Below, one piece after another: positions 44,621 through 54,674 of a DNA stretch of 64,000 nt (positions within the stretch are counted from its first letter, which is position 1; the number at the start of each line of letters is the position of its first letter). The stretch is from Bacteroidales bacterium (lineage in GTDB: Bacteria; Bacteroidota; Bacteroidia; Bacteroidales; VadinHA17), in contig JAGNKY010000001.1 in assembly GCA_017999895.1 (NCBI GenBank), positions 154,715 to 218,714 on the forward strand. The letters are read 5' to 3'. Made by a program: the position numbers and the translations under genes. The notes beneath the pieces are model-generated. The model searched no databases and had not been told where the DNA came from. It saw only the letters and a list, made by a program, of their open reading frames with translations.

Positions 44621-45925
44621 ATGAGGGTTTTGATGTTCGGCTGGGAATTTCCACCTCATATCTCGGGCGGTCTCGGGACAGCCAGTTATGGCCTTACAAA
44701 GGCAATGACCGCGATGAAAGATATGGAAATAATTTTTGTTGTACCAAAAGCATGGGGAGATGAAGACCAGTCGGCAGTGAAGGTGATAGGCGCAAATAAT
44801 GTACCTGTAACTTTCAGGAAAGTTTACTATGAAGGTTTTAAACGGGCCATTAATACGGTAGAAATTAAATCGGAAATTTTACCTTATGTAAGCACTGAAG
44901 AATTTTTCGAGCTTACAAAGAAAAAAGAAAATGCTGAAAAAAGGCTCTATGTTCAAACAAATGTTGAGGGTAAAATAGATTTTTCTGGAAGTTATAAAGG
45001 CAATCTCCTTGATGAAATATATAAGTATTCAGTAGTGGCAGCTGTTATTGCCTCAGAACTCGATTTTGATATAATTCATGCGCACGACTGGCTTACATAT
45101 CCGGCAGGTATTGCCGCCATGGAAGTATCAGGTAAACCACTTGTAATTCATGTCCATGCAACTGAATTCGACCGTAGCGGAGGCAATGTAAATCCTGATG
45201 TTTATGCTATCGAAAAAAGAGGAATGGAGGCAGCAACTAAAATTATTACGGTTAGCAACTACACCCGTGAAACAGTTATAAATAAATACTTTATTAATCC
45301 TGAAAAGATTGAAACCGTATATAATGCTGTTGAACCTGTTTATGAAACTGAACATGTTCAGGTGACAAAAGGATTCGACGAGAAAGTAGTTACCTTTCTT
45401 GGTAGAATAACTCTCCAGAAGGGGCCTGATTATTTTATTGAAGTTGCCAACAAGGTACTTAAGGTTATGAAAAATGTAAGATTTGTCATGGCAGGTTCAG
45501 GCGATATGCTGGAAAGAATGATGAGACGAGTAGCTTCCCTCAAAATTGCTGACCGGTTCCATTTTACAGGATTTTTATACGGCAAGGATGTTTTTACTAT
45601 GCTGGCAATGAGCGATGTATATATTATGCCTTCTGTATCTGAACCTTTTGGTATATCTCCTCTTGAAGCAATGCTTGCAAATGTTCCGGTTATCATAAGT
45701 AAACAATCAGGAGTTGCCGAAATAATTACTCATGCAGTAAAAGTAGATTTCTGGGATATTGATGCCATGGCCGATGCTATTTATGGTATACTTTCTTACT
45801 CTGCTCTTGCAAGAGAATTTACGAAAAACGGAAGGGAGGAAGTGATCAGGATTAAATGGGAAAATTCAGCACGACATGTAAGAGAAATATATGAGGAAGT
45901 ATTATCAAAATATAAAATAATATAA
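44621..45925 (+). CDS. Glycosyltransferase family 4 protein of the alpha-glucan locus
   Basis: A 434-residue GT-B glycosyltransferase. The N-terminal domain starts MRVLMFGWEFPPHISGGLGTA, with the phosphate-binding GGLG loop as in glycogen and starch synthases, and DIIHAHDWLTYPAG. The C-terminal domain has VVTFLGRITLQKGPDYF and the nucleotide-sugar motif SEPFGISPLEAMLANVP (E-x7-E). The donor is unknown, and it may extend or modify an alpha-glucan. It sits 11 bp after the debranching enzyme and 12 bp before the GH57 gene, a gene order common in Bacteroidota. Confidence 0.88.
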   Translation: MRVLMFGWEFPPHISGGLGTASYGLTKAMTAMKDMEIIFVVPKAWGDEDQSAVKVIGANNVPVTFRKVYYEGFKRAINTVEIKSEILPYVSTEEFFELTKKKENAEKRLYVQTNVEGKIDFSGSYKGNLLDEIYKYSVVAAVIASELDFDIIHAHDWLTYPAGIAAMEVSGKPLVIHVHATEFDRSGGNVNPDVYAIEKRGMEAATKIITVSNYTRETVINKYFINPEKIETVYNAVEPVYETEHVQVTKGFDEKVVTFLGRITLQKGPDYFIEVANKVLKVMKNVRFVMAGSGDMLERMMRRVASLKIADRFHFTGFLYGKDVFTMLAMSDVYIMPSVSEPFGISPLEAMLANVPVIISKQSGVAEIITHAVKVDFWDIDAMADAIYGILSYSALAREFTKNGREEVIRIKWENSARHVREIYEEVLSKYKII

Positions 45926-45937
45926 ACATTAATAGAT

Positions 45938-47353
45938 ATGAATTCGGCAAATAAAAAAGCAATTTGCCTCTTTTTTGAGGTGCACCAGCCATTCAGGCTT
46001 AAACGCTATCGTTTTTTCGACCTTGGTAATGATCACTATTATTATGATGATTATACAAATGAATCAATTTTAAGAAAAGTTGCCGAACGATGCTACTTAC
46101 CTGCCAATAATCTGCTTCTGGATATTATTAATAAGCATAAGGGTAAATTTAAAGTCTCTTTTTCGCTTACAGGTATAGTTATTGACCAATTTAGACTTTA
46201 TGCTCCGGAAGTTCTGGAATCATTCCATAAACTTGCTGATACAGGCGCAGTTGAGTTCCTGGCCGAGACAGATGCTCACTCCCTGGCTTCCCTGATCAAC
46301 CGGAGTGAGTTTGAGAGACAGGTGAATAATCACCGTCGTATGGTCAGAGAATATATCGGCTATGAACCAGAATCGTTCAGAAATACAGAAATGATTTATT
46401 CCAACGAGATTGGTTCATGGGTTGCTGATATGGGCTTTAAATCCATGCTGACAGAGGGGGCAAAACACGTTTTGGGTTGGAAAAGCCCTAACTATCTATA
46501 TTGCAATACTATAAATCCAAGGCTAAAAGTACTATTAAGGAACTACATGTTAAGCGATGATATTGCATTTAGATTTTCAAACCGGAGTTGGAATGAATGG
46601 CCACTTACCGCTGACAAATATGCTATGTGGATAAATAATCTTTCTCCAAAAAGCGAATTAATAAATATTTTTATTGATTATGAAACATTCGGTGAGCATA
46701 ACCCAAAAGAGTCAGGTATTTTTGATTTTCTTTACCACTTACCTGCAGCAATACTGAAAAATACTCCGTTCAAGTTTATGACTCCTTCACAAGTTGCTGT
46801 AAACCTTCAACCTGTAGCTGCCATAAATATTCCCATTCCAATTTCGTGGGCCGACGAAGAGAGAGACCTTACTGCCTGGCAGGGGAATGAATTGCAGACA
46901 GCAGCATTGGAAAAATTGTACGAGCTTACTGAAAAGGTAAATAAATGTGATGATGAACAAATCAAGAAAGATTGGACATATCTCCAGGCAAGCGATCATC
47001 TATATTACATGTGTACAAAGTTTTTTTCTGATGGTATTGTTCATGCATATTTTAATCCTTACTCTACTCCTTACGAAGCTTTTATGAACTATATGAACGT
47101 TTTGAGCGATTTCGAAATAAGAATCAACAGAATAAACAAAACTTCGGAAAAAGATATTGAAATGTTAAAATATGATGAGTTACTTCGTGAAAAAGAAGAA
47201 ATAATAAAAAAGCAAGCTGCTGAAATAGAATCATTGAAGAAAAAACTCGCCAGACTTCAGGGAACTAAAAACAAAAGAGGTTCAAGGAAAACAAAATCTT
47301 CAGGTTCATCCGCCTCAAAAAAGCAAATTAATTTAAATAAGCCTGAAATATAG
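45938..47353 (+). CDS. Glycoside hydrolase family 57 protein (alpha-amylase-like)
   Basis: Cytosolic GH57 enzyme acting on alpha-1,4-glucans (amylase, 4-alpha-glucanotransferase or branching-type cannot be told apart here). GH57 regions are visible: HQP at 16-18, the nucleophile Glu151 in FRNTEMIYSNE, and the acid/base Asp247 in IDYETFGEH. In its 471 residues the last 55 or so form a coiled coil (LREKEEIIKKQAAEIESLKKKL) followed by a Lys/Ser-rich tail, unlike a plain catalytic domain and perhaps a tethering element. It is followed 61 bp later by the synthase-phosphorylase fusion. Confidence 0.92.
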   Translation: MNSANKKAICLFFEVHQPFRLKRYRFFDLGNDHYYYDDYTNESILRKVAERCYLPANNLLLDIINKHKGKFKVSFSLTGIVIDQFRLYAPEVLESFHKLADTGAVEFLAETDAHSLASLINRSEFERQVNNHRRMVREYIGYEPESFRNTEMIYSNEIGSWVADMGFKSMLTEGAKHVLGWKSPNYLYCNTINPRLKVLLRNYMLSDDIAFRFSNRSWNEWPLTADKYAMWINNLSPKSELINIFIDYETFGEHNPKESGIFDFLYHLPAAILKNTPFKFMTPSQVAVNLQPVAAINIPIPISWADEERDLTAWQGNELQTAALEKLYELTEKVNKCDDEQIKKDWTYLQASDHLYYMCTKFFSDGIVHAYFNPYSTPYEAFMNYMNVLSDFEIRINRINKTSEKDIEMLKYDELLREKEEIIKKQAAEIESLKKKLARLQGTKNKRGSRKTKSSGSSASKKQINLNKPEI

Positions 47354-47414
47354 CAAATTTGCTAAATACGTAATTTAGGCAAGTATTTCTAATCATTTTA
47401 AATAACAATTATTA

Positions 47415-50400
47415 ATGAAAGTTGGACTTTTATTTGAAACAAGCTGGGAAGTATGTAACAAGGTCGGAGGTATACATACTGTAATTTCCACCAAGGCTCT
47501 GAATATTGTAAACGAACTTAAAGATAATTATATCCTGATCGGCCCGGATATATGGAGAGAAGATATATTAAATTCCGAGTTCATTCAGGACGACTCACTT
47601 TTTGCAGATTGGAAAATCAGAGCTTTATCGGAAGGCTTGAAAGTAAGGACAGGCCGATGGAATATAGCCGGAAATCCGATTGTTCTGCTTGTGGATTTTA
47701 CTCCTTATTTTGGTCAACAGAATGAAATATTTGCACGTTTCTGGGAGATTTATAAGCTTGACAGTATTACAGGTCAGTGGGATTATATTGAACCGGCATT
47801 ATTCGGTTATGCAACAGGGAAAGTTATTGAGAGCTTCACATCTTTTTATTATGAATATGGCGATATTGTGGCACAGTTCCATGAATGGATGACCGGAACC
47901 GGCGTTCTTTATATTAAGAAATATGCTCCATGGATTGCAACAGTATTTACCACTCATGCCACAGTTCTTGGCAGATGCTTGGCAGGGCATGGCAGGCCAC
48001 TGTATGGAAAATTAAGTGAATACAATCCTGTTCAGGTAGCCCGTGAGTTCAATGTTATAGCCAAACAATCCCTAGAAAAAATAACTGCTAACGAAACTGA
48101 TATCTTTACTACAGTAAGCGGACTGACTGCAAAGGAATGTGCTCATTTTCTTGGAAGAGAGGTTGACCTTTTGACTCCTAACGGATTCGAGGATTCATTT
48201 GTGCCCGGCCCTGATGATTTTGACTGGAAAAGAATTTCGGCAAAAGAAAAACTACATAAAGTGGCAGAGGCAGTACTGGGTTATAAACCTGCCTCGGATG
48301 CTTTTTTTATTGCAACAAGCGGAAGATATGAGTTCAGGAACAAGGGTTTTGACATATTTATAGATATGCTTGGAGAGTTGAACAAAGGAGAAGAGATACA
48401 GAGGGAGTGTATTGCTTTTATTCTTGTTCCGGCATATCATAAAGGACCCAGACAGGACATTAGCGATTTTATTTACAAAAACGGGCCGCTTCCTTCAGGT
48501 GATAAATATATGACTCACAACCTTCATTATCCTGATTCAGATCTGATTCTAAGACGAATTGCTGAAAGAGGACTTTCAAATGATAAAGACCAGAAAGTAA
48601 AAGTAATATTCGTACCATCCTATCTTAACGGAAACGACGGTATTTTCAATCTTTCATATTATGACCTGTTAATAGGATTTGACGCTACGGCTTTCCCTTC
48701 CTATTATGAACCGTGGGGATACACTCCTCTCGAAAGTCTCATGTTTCATATACCTACTGTAACAACGACATTGTCAGGATTCGGTTTGTGGGTAAAGGAA
48801 AATTATCAGGAACCGGGCAATGCAATTTCTATAGTCGAGAGAAGAGACGATAATGAGTCGGAAGTCGTTGCATCAATCTCTCAGTATATCTCAAGCGTTA
48901 TTTCTTTCGACGAAAAGGAAATGACCGAAGTCAGAAATAAAGCTTATGAGATTTCGAGAATAGCAATGTGGGACAGCTTTGTTGTCCATTATTTTACTGC
49001 TTACAACAAGTCTTTATCGGTAAGCTTTGAAAGAAGGAATCAACCTCGTGAATTTGTCAGACTTATTGAAGCACCTGTATTAGAGATACGTAAACCTCAT
49101 CAGGTACCTATATGGAAGGATATTTATGTTCAAAGCGATGTACCTGAAAGAATTTCCGCATTGAAAGAACTTTCTAATAATTTGTGGTGGTCATGGAATA
49201 TAGAAGCAGAATTGATTTTCAAAAGAATAGACCCTTCAATATGGGAAGAAGTGGGACATAATCCAAAATTGCTTCTTGAAAAGATTAATTACAAAAGATT
49301 CCTTGTATTATGTGAAGATGAGAGTTTTCTTCAAGAGCTTGATAAAGTATATGAACGATTTCAGGAACATATATCAAGGCCTGACGATAAAAGTAAACCG
49401 GTAGTTGCATATTTCTGTATGGAATTTGGCATTCATCCGTCCCTTAAGATTTACTCCGGTGGACTGGGAATTTTAGCAGGTGATTATTTAAAGGAAGCAA
49501 GCGACTCAAACCTGAACGTGATCGGTATCGGTCTTATGTATAGATATGGCTATTTCAGGCAAAAAATAGGTCCTAAAGGAGAGCAGATAGCTGTTAATGA
49601 AGTGGAGGAATTCGGCCATCTTCCCATTACTCTTGTGAAAGATGAAAACGGAAACGAAATTAATGTCTCGCTCGTGTGGCCTGGCCGTACCGTGAAAGCA
49701 AGAATATGGGAAGCAAGGATTGGTAAGACAAGGCTTTTTTTACTAGATACGGATTTCGAAGCTAATATACAGGAGGATAGATCAGTAACTCATCATCTTT
49801 ACGGTGGAGACAACGAGAATAGACTTAAGCAAGAATTACTACTTGGCGTTGGCGGTATAAGAGCTCTTTATGCAATGGGCATAAAACCAGATGTTTATCA
49901 TAGTAATGAGGGACATTCTGCATTTATAAGCCTTGAGAGACTGGGACGCCTAATTAATGAAAATCACCTTAATTTTGAGGAAGCATTGGAGGTTGTACGT
50001 TCATCGACAATATTTACTACACATACACCTGTACCAGCCGGCCACGATTCTTTCGAAGAAGATCTTATGCGAAAATACATCTCCCATTACCATGCCAGAC
50101 TAAATATTACATGGGAACAACTGATGGCCCTTGGAAGATGTGAATTAGATCCCGACCGCAAATTTAATATGAGCTATCTGGCAATACGTATGTCGCAGGA
50201 AGTTAATGGCGTGTCTAAACTTCATGGTGAGGTAAGTCGCAGCATGTTTAAAAAATTATGGCCCGGATACCTTAAAGAAGAACTCTTTATCGGGTATGTG
50301 ACGAACGGAGTTCATCACCCTACATGGCTTGCACAAGAATGGCAGGAACTTTACAGAGAAATTAGCGGAAATTATATTCTGGACCAGACCGACAGATCAC

Positions 50401-51638
50401 TATGGGAAAAAATTTACAACGTTGACGATAAAAAAATATATGAAATCAAAAAGGAACTCAAGAAGAAGCTTTTTGTAAACATAAGAAAAAAGCTACAGTC
50501 CGATTTGATAGATAAGCATGTAAGCGCCAGAAAGCTCCTGAATGTTAGTGCACACCTCAATGAAAACGCTCTTACAATTGGATTTGCAAGAAGATTTGCA
50601 ACTTACAAAAGGGCTTATCTTTTATTTAGAGATCTCGATCGACTGGCAAAAATTGTGAACAATCAATCAAAACCGGTTCAATTCCTTTATGCCGGTAAAG
50701 CTCATCCTCAGGACGGTGGAGGACTGGATTTAATAAAACGTATCTATGAGATTTCACAAATGCCACAGTTCACAGGCAAAATTATCTTTCTCGAGAACTA
50801 TGATATTGAACTTGCCAAGCAGCTTGTAAGGGGAGTCGATCTTTGGCTTAATACTCCAATTCGATTGCTTGAAGCATCGGGTACAAGCGGTCAAAAGGCT
50901 GTAATGAACGGCACTATACATTTCAGCGTTCTCGACGGATGGTGGGTTGAAGGGTATCATGCTTTCGCTGGATGGGCTTTGCCACAAAAACCTACTTTCG
51001 ATAACCAGTATCTTCAGGATGACGTTGACGCTGAAACTATTTATAACATGCTCGAATATGAAATAGTTCCTGCATTTTACTCATATAATGAAGAAGGTAT
51101 TCCTGTGGAGTGGATTAGTTATATTAAAAATTCAATGGCAAAAATTGCTCCAGAATTTACCATGAAGCGTCAGATAGATGAATATTTCAATAAATATTAT
51201 ATTAAACTCTGGGAAAGAAATAAGAAAATAGCAGGCAATAACTTTGAAAAAGCAAGGGAAATTGCCGCATGGAAAAAGAAAATGACTGAAGAATGGGATA
51301 AAATAGAAGTGCTAAATTATAATTTCGGTATACCTCCTGATAATTTCTACAAAGCGGGCCATGAGTATAAGGCTGAAATATTCCTTAATATAAATAATAT
51401 ACCTAAAGAAAATATGGGAGTAGAGTATGTCTTGGCCCAAGTAACAAAATCAGGTGAGTATGAATTTATAGCAAGTAGAGAATTTTCCCTCGTAAGTTGT
51501 AAAGGTGGGAAATGTTTATACAGAACGCACATTACGCCTGAAAAAGCAGGGGCATTTTTATATGGCATAAGAATTTTTCCGAAGCATCCCGATCTTACTC
51601 ATAAACAAGATTTTTATCTTTTGCGCTGGATAGATTAA
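47415..51638 (+). CDS. Glycogen synthase (GT3-type) fused to alpha-glucan phosphorylase (GT35)
   Basis: A 1407-residue fusion. Residues about 1-560 resemble GT3 (eukaryote-type glycogen synthase): LFETSWEVCNKVGGIHTVISTKA, VFTTHATVLGR, TVSGLTAKE, and the GT3 C-terminal FPSYYEPWGYTPLESL. Residues about 565-1407 are a GT35 phosphorylase of the short bacterial type, starting near NNLWWSW. They have SGGLGILAGDYLKEASD, the HSNEGHSAF active-site segment and the PLP lysine Lys1161 in EASGTSGQKAVMNG. One chain thus carries both glucan synthesis (from a nucleotide sugar, probably UDP-glucose) and phosphorolysis. The stop codon overlaps the convergent branching enzyme by 4 bp. Confidence 0.93.
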   Translation: MKVGLLFETSWEVCNKVGGIHTVISTKALNIVNELKDNYILIGPDIWREDILNSEFIQDDSLFADWKIRALSEGLKVRTGRWNIAGNPIVLLVDFTPYFGQQNEIFARFWEIYKLDSITGQWDYIEPALFGYATGKVIESFTSFYYEYGDIVAQFHEWMTGTGVLYIKKYAPWIATVFTTHATVLGRCLAGHGRPLYGKLSEYNPVQVAREFNVIAKQSLEKITANETDIFTTVSGLTAKECAHFLGREVDLLTPNGFEDSFVPGPDDFDWKRISAKEKLHKVAEAVLGYKPASDAFFIATSGRYEFRNKGFDIFIDMLGELNKGEEIQRECIAFILVPAYHKGPRQDISDFIYKNGPLPSGDKYMTHNLHYPDSDLILRRIAERGLSNDKDQKVKVIFVPSYLNGNDGIFNLSYYDLLIGFDATAFPSYYEPWGYTPLESLMFHIPTVTTTLSGFGLWVKENYQEPGNAISIVERRDDNESEVVASISQYISSVISFDEKEMTEVRNKAYEISRIAMWDSFVVHYFTAYNKSLSVSFERRNQPREFVRLIEAPVLEIRKPHQVPIWKDIYVQSDVPERISALKELSNNLWWSWNIEAELIFKRIDPSIWEEVGHNPKLLLEKINYKRFLVLCEDESFLQELDKVYERFQEHISRPDDKSKPVVAYFCMEFGIHPSLKIYSGGLGILAGDYLKEASDSNLNVIGIGLMYRYGYFRQKIGPKGEQIAVNEVEEFGHLPITLVKDENGNEINVSLVWPGRTVKARIWEARIGKTRLFLLDTDFEANIQEDRSVTHHLYGGDNENRLKQELLLGVGGIRALYAMGIKPDVYHSNEGHSAFISLERLGRLINENHLNFEEALEVVRSSTIFTTHTPVPAGHDSFEEDLMRKYISHYHARLNITWEQLMALGRCELDPDRKFNMSYLAIRMSQEVNGVSKLHGEVSRSMFKKLWPGYLKEELFIGYVTNGVHHPTWLAQEWQELYREISGNYILDQTDRSLWEKIYNVDDKKIYEIKKELKKKLFVNIRKKLQSDLIDKHVSARKLLNVSAHLNENALTIGFARRFATYKRAYLLFRDLDRLAKIVNNQSKPVQFLYAGKAHPQDGGGLDLIKRIYEISQMPQFTGKIIFLENYDIELAKQLVRGVDLWLNTPIRLLEASGTSGQKAVMNGTIHFSVLDGWWVEGYHAFAGWALPQKPTFDNQYLQDDVDAETIYNMLEYEIVPAFYSYNEEGIPVEWISYIKNSMAKIAPEFTMKRQIDEYFNKYYIKLWERNKKIAGNNFEKAREIAAWKKKMTEEWDKIEVLNYNFGIPPDNFYKAGHEYKAEIFLNINNIPKENMGVEYVLAQVTKSGEYEFIASREFSLVSCKGGKCLYRTHITPEKAGAFLYGIRIFPKHPDLTHKQDFYLLRWID

Positions 51639-53662
51639 ATATCTGTGACTCTCCTTATCGGCTCTTTTTTCAAAACAATAGCCGTACGCGAAGGAAGATA
51701 GAGATACAACTTGTAAGGTTCATTTATATTGATTCTGTCACTTTTCTTTATTGCCCTGTAAATGATTGACCTGTCAATTCTATCAAATCCTCCGAATGCT
51801 GGATTATCCGTATCAAGAATCACTTTGAATTTGCCTGTGACAGGAACCCCGTAGTCGGTATAAGAAGTAACCGGATGAAAATTAAATACAAAAAGATAGT
51901 CACTCCTCATAAATGCAATTATCTTATCACTTGAGTTTTCAATTAGCCTGTTTATATATAAGGTATTAAGAAGTTTTCCACCATTATCAAGCTTTAGCAT
52001 TTCTTTATCAAAATACCCGAGAAAATGATATTTAAGATTCTTATTTTTAACAAGGCTCCACTGACGTCTTGCGTATTTAAAACTCCAGTTATTTCCTTCT
52101 CTCGGGAAATCGATCCATTCCGGGTGGCCAAATTCATTTCCCATAAAATTAAGGTATCCTCCTCCAGCTGTGGCAAAGGTTATTAGTCTTATCATCTTGT
52201 GCAGGGCAATACCGCGGTCAATTCTGAGATTATGAAAATCTTTAGTCATTCCGAAATACATGTCGGCATCGATCATTCTGAATATAAGTGTCTTATCTCC
52301 AACAAGAGCCTGGTCGTGAGATTCGCAATAAGAAATTACCTTTTCTTCAGGTCTATGCTGTGTAAGTTCGTGCATTAGCTGGCCCATGTCCCAGTTTTCA
52401 TCAAGTGTATCCTTTACCAGCTTTATCCAGTAATCAGGTACTCCCATCGATAGACGGTAATCGAATCCAAATCCTTTATTATTTACAGGCGATGCAATGC
52501 CAGGCATACCGCTCATCTCTTCAGCTATAGTAATGGCATGAGGTTTGAAACAGTGGATTAATTTGTTTGCCAGAAAGAGATAAACAAGTGCATCCTCATC
52601 TTGTTGTCCGTTGAAATAATCATTATATGAAACAAAATTTCTTCCCAGTCCATGGTCATAATATATCATACTTGTCACACCATCGAACCTGAAGCCGTCA
52701 AATTTGTATTCTTCAAGCCAGAATCTGCAGTTTGATAAAAGAAAATGAAGAACTTTATTTTTCCCGTAATCGAAACATAATGAGTCCCAGGCAATATGGT
52801 TTCTCCTGCTCCCTGTATGAAAATATTGTCCGGGTGATCCGTCAAAAAGTCCAAGCCCTTCATTTACATTTTTTACGCTATGTGAATGAACGATGTCCAT
52901 AATAACCCTCAGTTTATAGCTGTGTGCTGTATCAATAAGCTCTTTGAGGTCGTCGGGTGTGCCAAACCTGGAAGAAACTGCGAAGAAATTTGCAACGTGA
53001 TAACCAAATGAACCATAAAATGGATGTTCTTGAATTGCCATTAGCTGAATTGTATTATACCCGATTTCAGCTATGTAAGGAATTATATCGCGCGTAAATT
53101 CTTTGAAAGTACTGATTTCTTCTTTTTCCGACGACATGCCTACATGCACTTCATAGATAAGAGGTGCTGTCGATTCCGGAACAAATGATTCATTTTTCCA
53201 TTTGTAAGGCTGCTCAGGATGCCATACCTGAGCAGAGAATATTTTTGTTACCTCATCCTGAACAACTCTTTTCGCATAGGAGGGTATTCTTTCTCCTTTT
53301 CCTCCTTTCCAGTGAACCATTAGCTTGTACAAAGAACCATGATTCATAATCTCAGGGCTTAAATGTATTTCCCAGTCACCCTCTATATTGATTCTTTTAA
53401 GCCTGAATTCAGAAGTTTCCTTCCAATCGTTAAAAGTTCCGATAAGATATATCTCTTCAGCATTTGGAGCCCATTCTCTGAAAACGAATCCATTTTCATC
53501 AGTGTTCATTCCATAATAATAATGACCTGATGCAAATTCGGATAAAGACTTTTCCCCGATTAGTTCTGCTTCTTTTGCAATGCATTTTTTGTATCTGCTT
53601 TCAATTACACCTATAAAAGGTTCCAGCCATGGGTCAAATAAATAAAAATCGTTTTTTTTCAT
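51635..53662 (-). CDS. glgB: 1,4-alpha-glucan branching enzyme (GH13_8-like)
   Basis: Introduces alpha-1,6 branches into glycogen. The start at 53662 (MKKNDFYLFDPWL) is preferred; seven codons upstream are dispensable. The 675-residue protein has a CBM48 module (about 55-165, FREWAPNAEEIYLIGTFNDW) and a GH13 barrel with the nucleophile Asp in GFRFDGVTSMIYYDHG and the acid/base in IAEEMSGMP. The stabiliser is in ESHDQALVGD. VTSM, the SGMP segment and ESHDQALVGDKT resemble eukaryotic branching enzymes more than E. coli GlgB. It is convergent with the fusion gene, sharing 4 bp at the stops. Confidence 0.94.
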   Translation of the reverse strand: MKKNDFYLFDPWLEPFIGVIESRYKKCIAKEAELIGEKSLSEFASGHYYYGMNTDENGFVFREWAPNAEEIYLIGTFNDWKETSEFRLKRINIEGDWEIHLSPEIMNHGSLYKLMVHWKGGKGERIPSYAKRVVQDEVTKIFSAQVWHPEQPYKWKNESFVPESTAPLIYEVHVGMSSEKEEISTFKEFTRDIIPYIAEIGYNTIQLMAIQEHPFYGSFGYHVANFFAVSSRFGTPDDLKELIDTAHSYKLRVIMDIVHSHSVKNVNEGLGLFDGSPGQYFHTGSRRNHIAWDSLCFDYGKNKVLHFLLSNCRFWLEEYKFDGFRFDGVTSMIYYDHGLGRNFVSYNDYFNGQQDEDALVYLFLANKLIHCFKPHAITIAEEMSGMPGIASPVNNKGFGFDYRLSMGVPDYWIKLVKDTLDENWDMGQLMHELTQHRPEEKVISYCESHDQALVGDKTLIFRMIDADMYFGMTKDFHNLRIDRGIALHKMIRLITFATAGGGYLNFMGNEFGHPEWIDFPREGNNWSFKYARRQWSLVKNKNLKYHFLGYFDKEMLKLDNGGKLLNTLYINRLIENSSDKIIAFMRSDYLFVFNFHPVTSYTDYGVPVTGKFKVILDTDNPAFGGFDRIDRSIIYRAIKKSDRININEPYKLYLYLPSRTAIVLKKEPIRRVTDI

Positions 53663-53677
53663 TTTAAAAAGACAGAG

Positions 53678-53709
53678 TTGCATTGTTAAAAATACAAAAA
53701 TTATTTTTG
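53678..53709 (+). promoter_or_regulatory. Candidate ribF promoter (TTG-N21-TATTTTTG)
   Basis: TTG (53678-53680) and the -7 box TATTTTTG (53702-53709), separated by 21 bp, match the Bacteroidota promoter. They lie in the 67-bp gap between divergent glgB and ribF, with a start expected near 53716, about 14 nt before the ribF ATG. Confidence 0.6.
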
Positions 53710-53729
53710 TAATAAAAATACATGATATA

Positions 53730-54674
53730 ATGGATGTCCATTACGGATATGAAAATCTTAACTTGAAGAATAGTGTTGTCACTGTCGGCTCTTTCGACGG
53801 CTTGCACCGTGGCCATCGCTATGTTATCGATATGTTGAAGAGGCGAGCACAGGAGATAATGGGAGAATCAGTCGTCGTCACATTTAATCCTCATCCCAAA
53901 AAAGTGGTTGGTACAGGTGAAGAATCCTTGCAGTTGCTTACCAGCGACGAGGAAAAAATATTCCTTTTCAGAGAACTGAATATTGACCATCTTATGTTTA
54001 TAAATTTTGACAGGGCTCTTAGCAGGATGAACGCAAACGAATTTATTGAGAAAATACTTGCAACCAAAATAGGTGCTCGTCATCTTCTTATCGGATTTAA
54101 TCATCATTTAGGGAGAATGAAATGTAGTTATGAGGAGATTAAAAATATTGCTGACAGCCTTGGAATAAGTTCGGAAATTCTTGATCAGATTAAATCGGGT
54201 GATACTGTAATCAGTTCCTCTGAAATAAGAAAAGCATTGCTCGAAGGAAGGCTTGAAGAAGCTAATAACCTGCTCGGATACAATTATTTTATGTATGGTA
54301 TAATTATAGGTGGCAGAAAAATTGGCAGGAAGCTTGGCTATCCAACTGCAAACATTAAGCCAGATCATCCCGACAAGCTTATTCCTAAAAACGGGGTTTA
54401 TGCGGTCGAAATAATACTTAACGAAAAGAAATATCCGGGGGTGATGAGTATAGGATTCAATCCTACGGTTAATAAAGAAAAGGGAACGCGTTCAATAGAA
54501 GTTAATATACTAAATTTCAGTGGAGAGATTTATGGTCAAAAAATAAGGGTAATCTTCAAATACAGGCTCCGCGACGAGATGAATTTCGGCTCTCTGGATG
54601 AGCTTGCACGTCAGATTGAGCACGACAGAAATGAAGCACTTCGATTGTTAAAAAATGGTTTTGATTTTTCTTAA
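53730..54674 (+). CDS. ribF: Bifunctional riboflavin kinase / FAD synthetase
   Basis: Phosphorylates riboflavin to FMN and adenylates it to FAD. The N-terminal FAD-synthetase domain (about 1-165) has the nucleotidyltransferase motif VTVGSFDGLHRGHR and VVTFNPHPKKV. The C-terminal riboflavin-kinase domain (about 180-314) has GRKIGRKLGYPTANIKP and the catalytic-type segment IGFNPTVN. Length of 314 residues is normal. ribD is also in the window at its left edge. No flavin riboswitch fits the short leader. Confidence 0.95.
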   Translation: MDVHYGYENLNLKNSVVTVGSFDGLHRGHRYVIDMLKRRAQEIMGESVVVTFNPHPKKVVGTGEESLQLLTSDEEKIFLFRELNIDHLMFINFDRALSRMNANEFIEKILATKIGARHLLIGFNHHLGRMKCSYEEIKNIADSLGISSEILDQIKSGDTVISSSEIRKALLEGRLEEANNLLGYNYFMYGIIIGGRKIGRKLGYPTANIKPDHPDKLIPKNGVYAVEIILNEKKYPGVMSIGFNPTVNKEKGTRSIEVNILNFSGEIYGQKIRVIFKYRLRDEMNFGSLDELARQIEHDRNEALRLLKNGFDFS

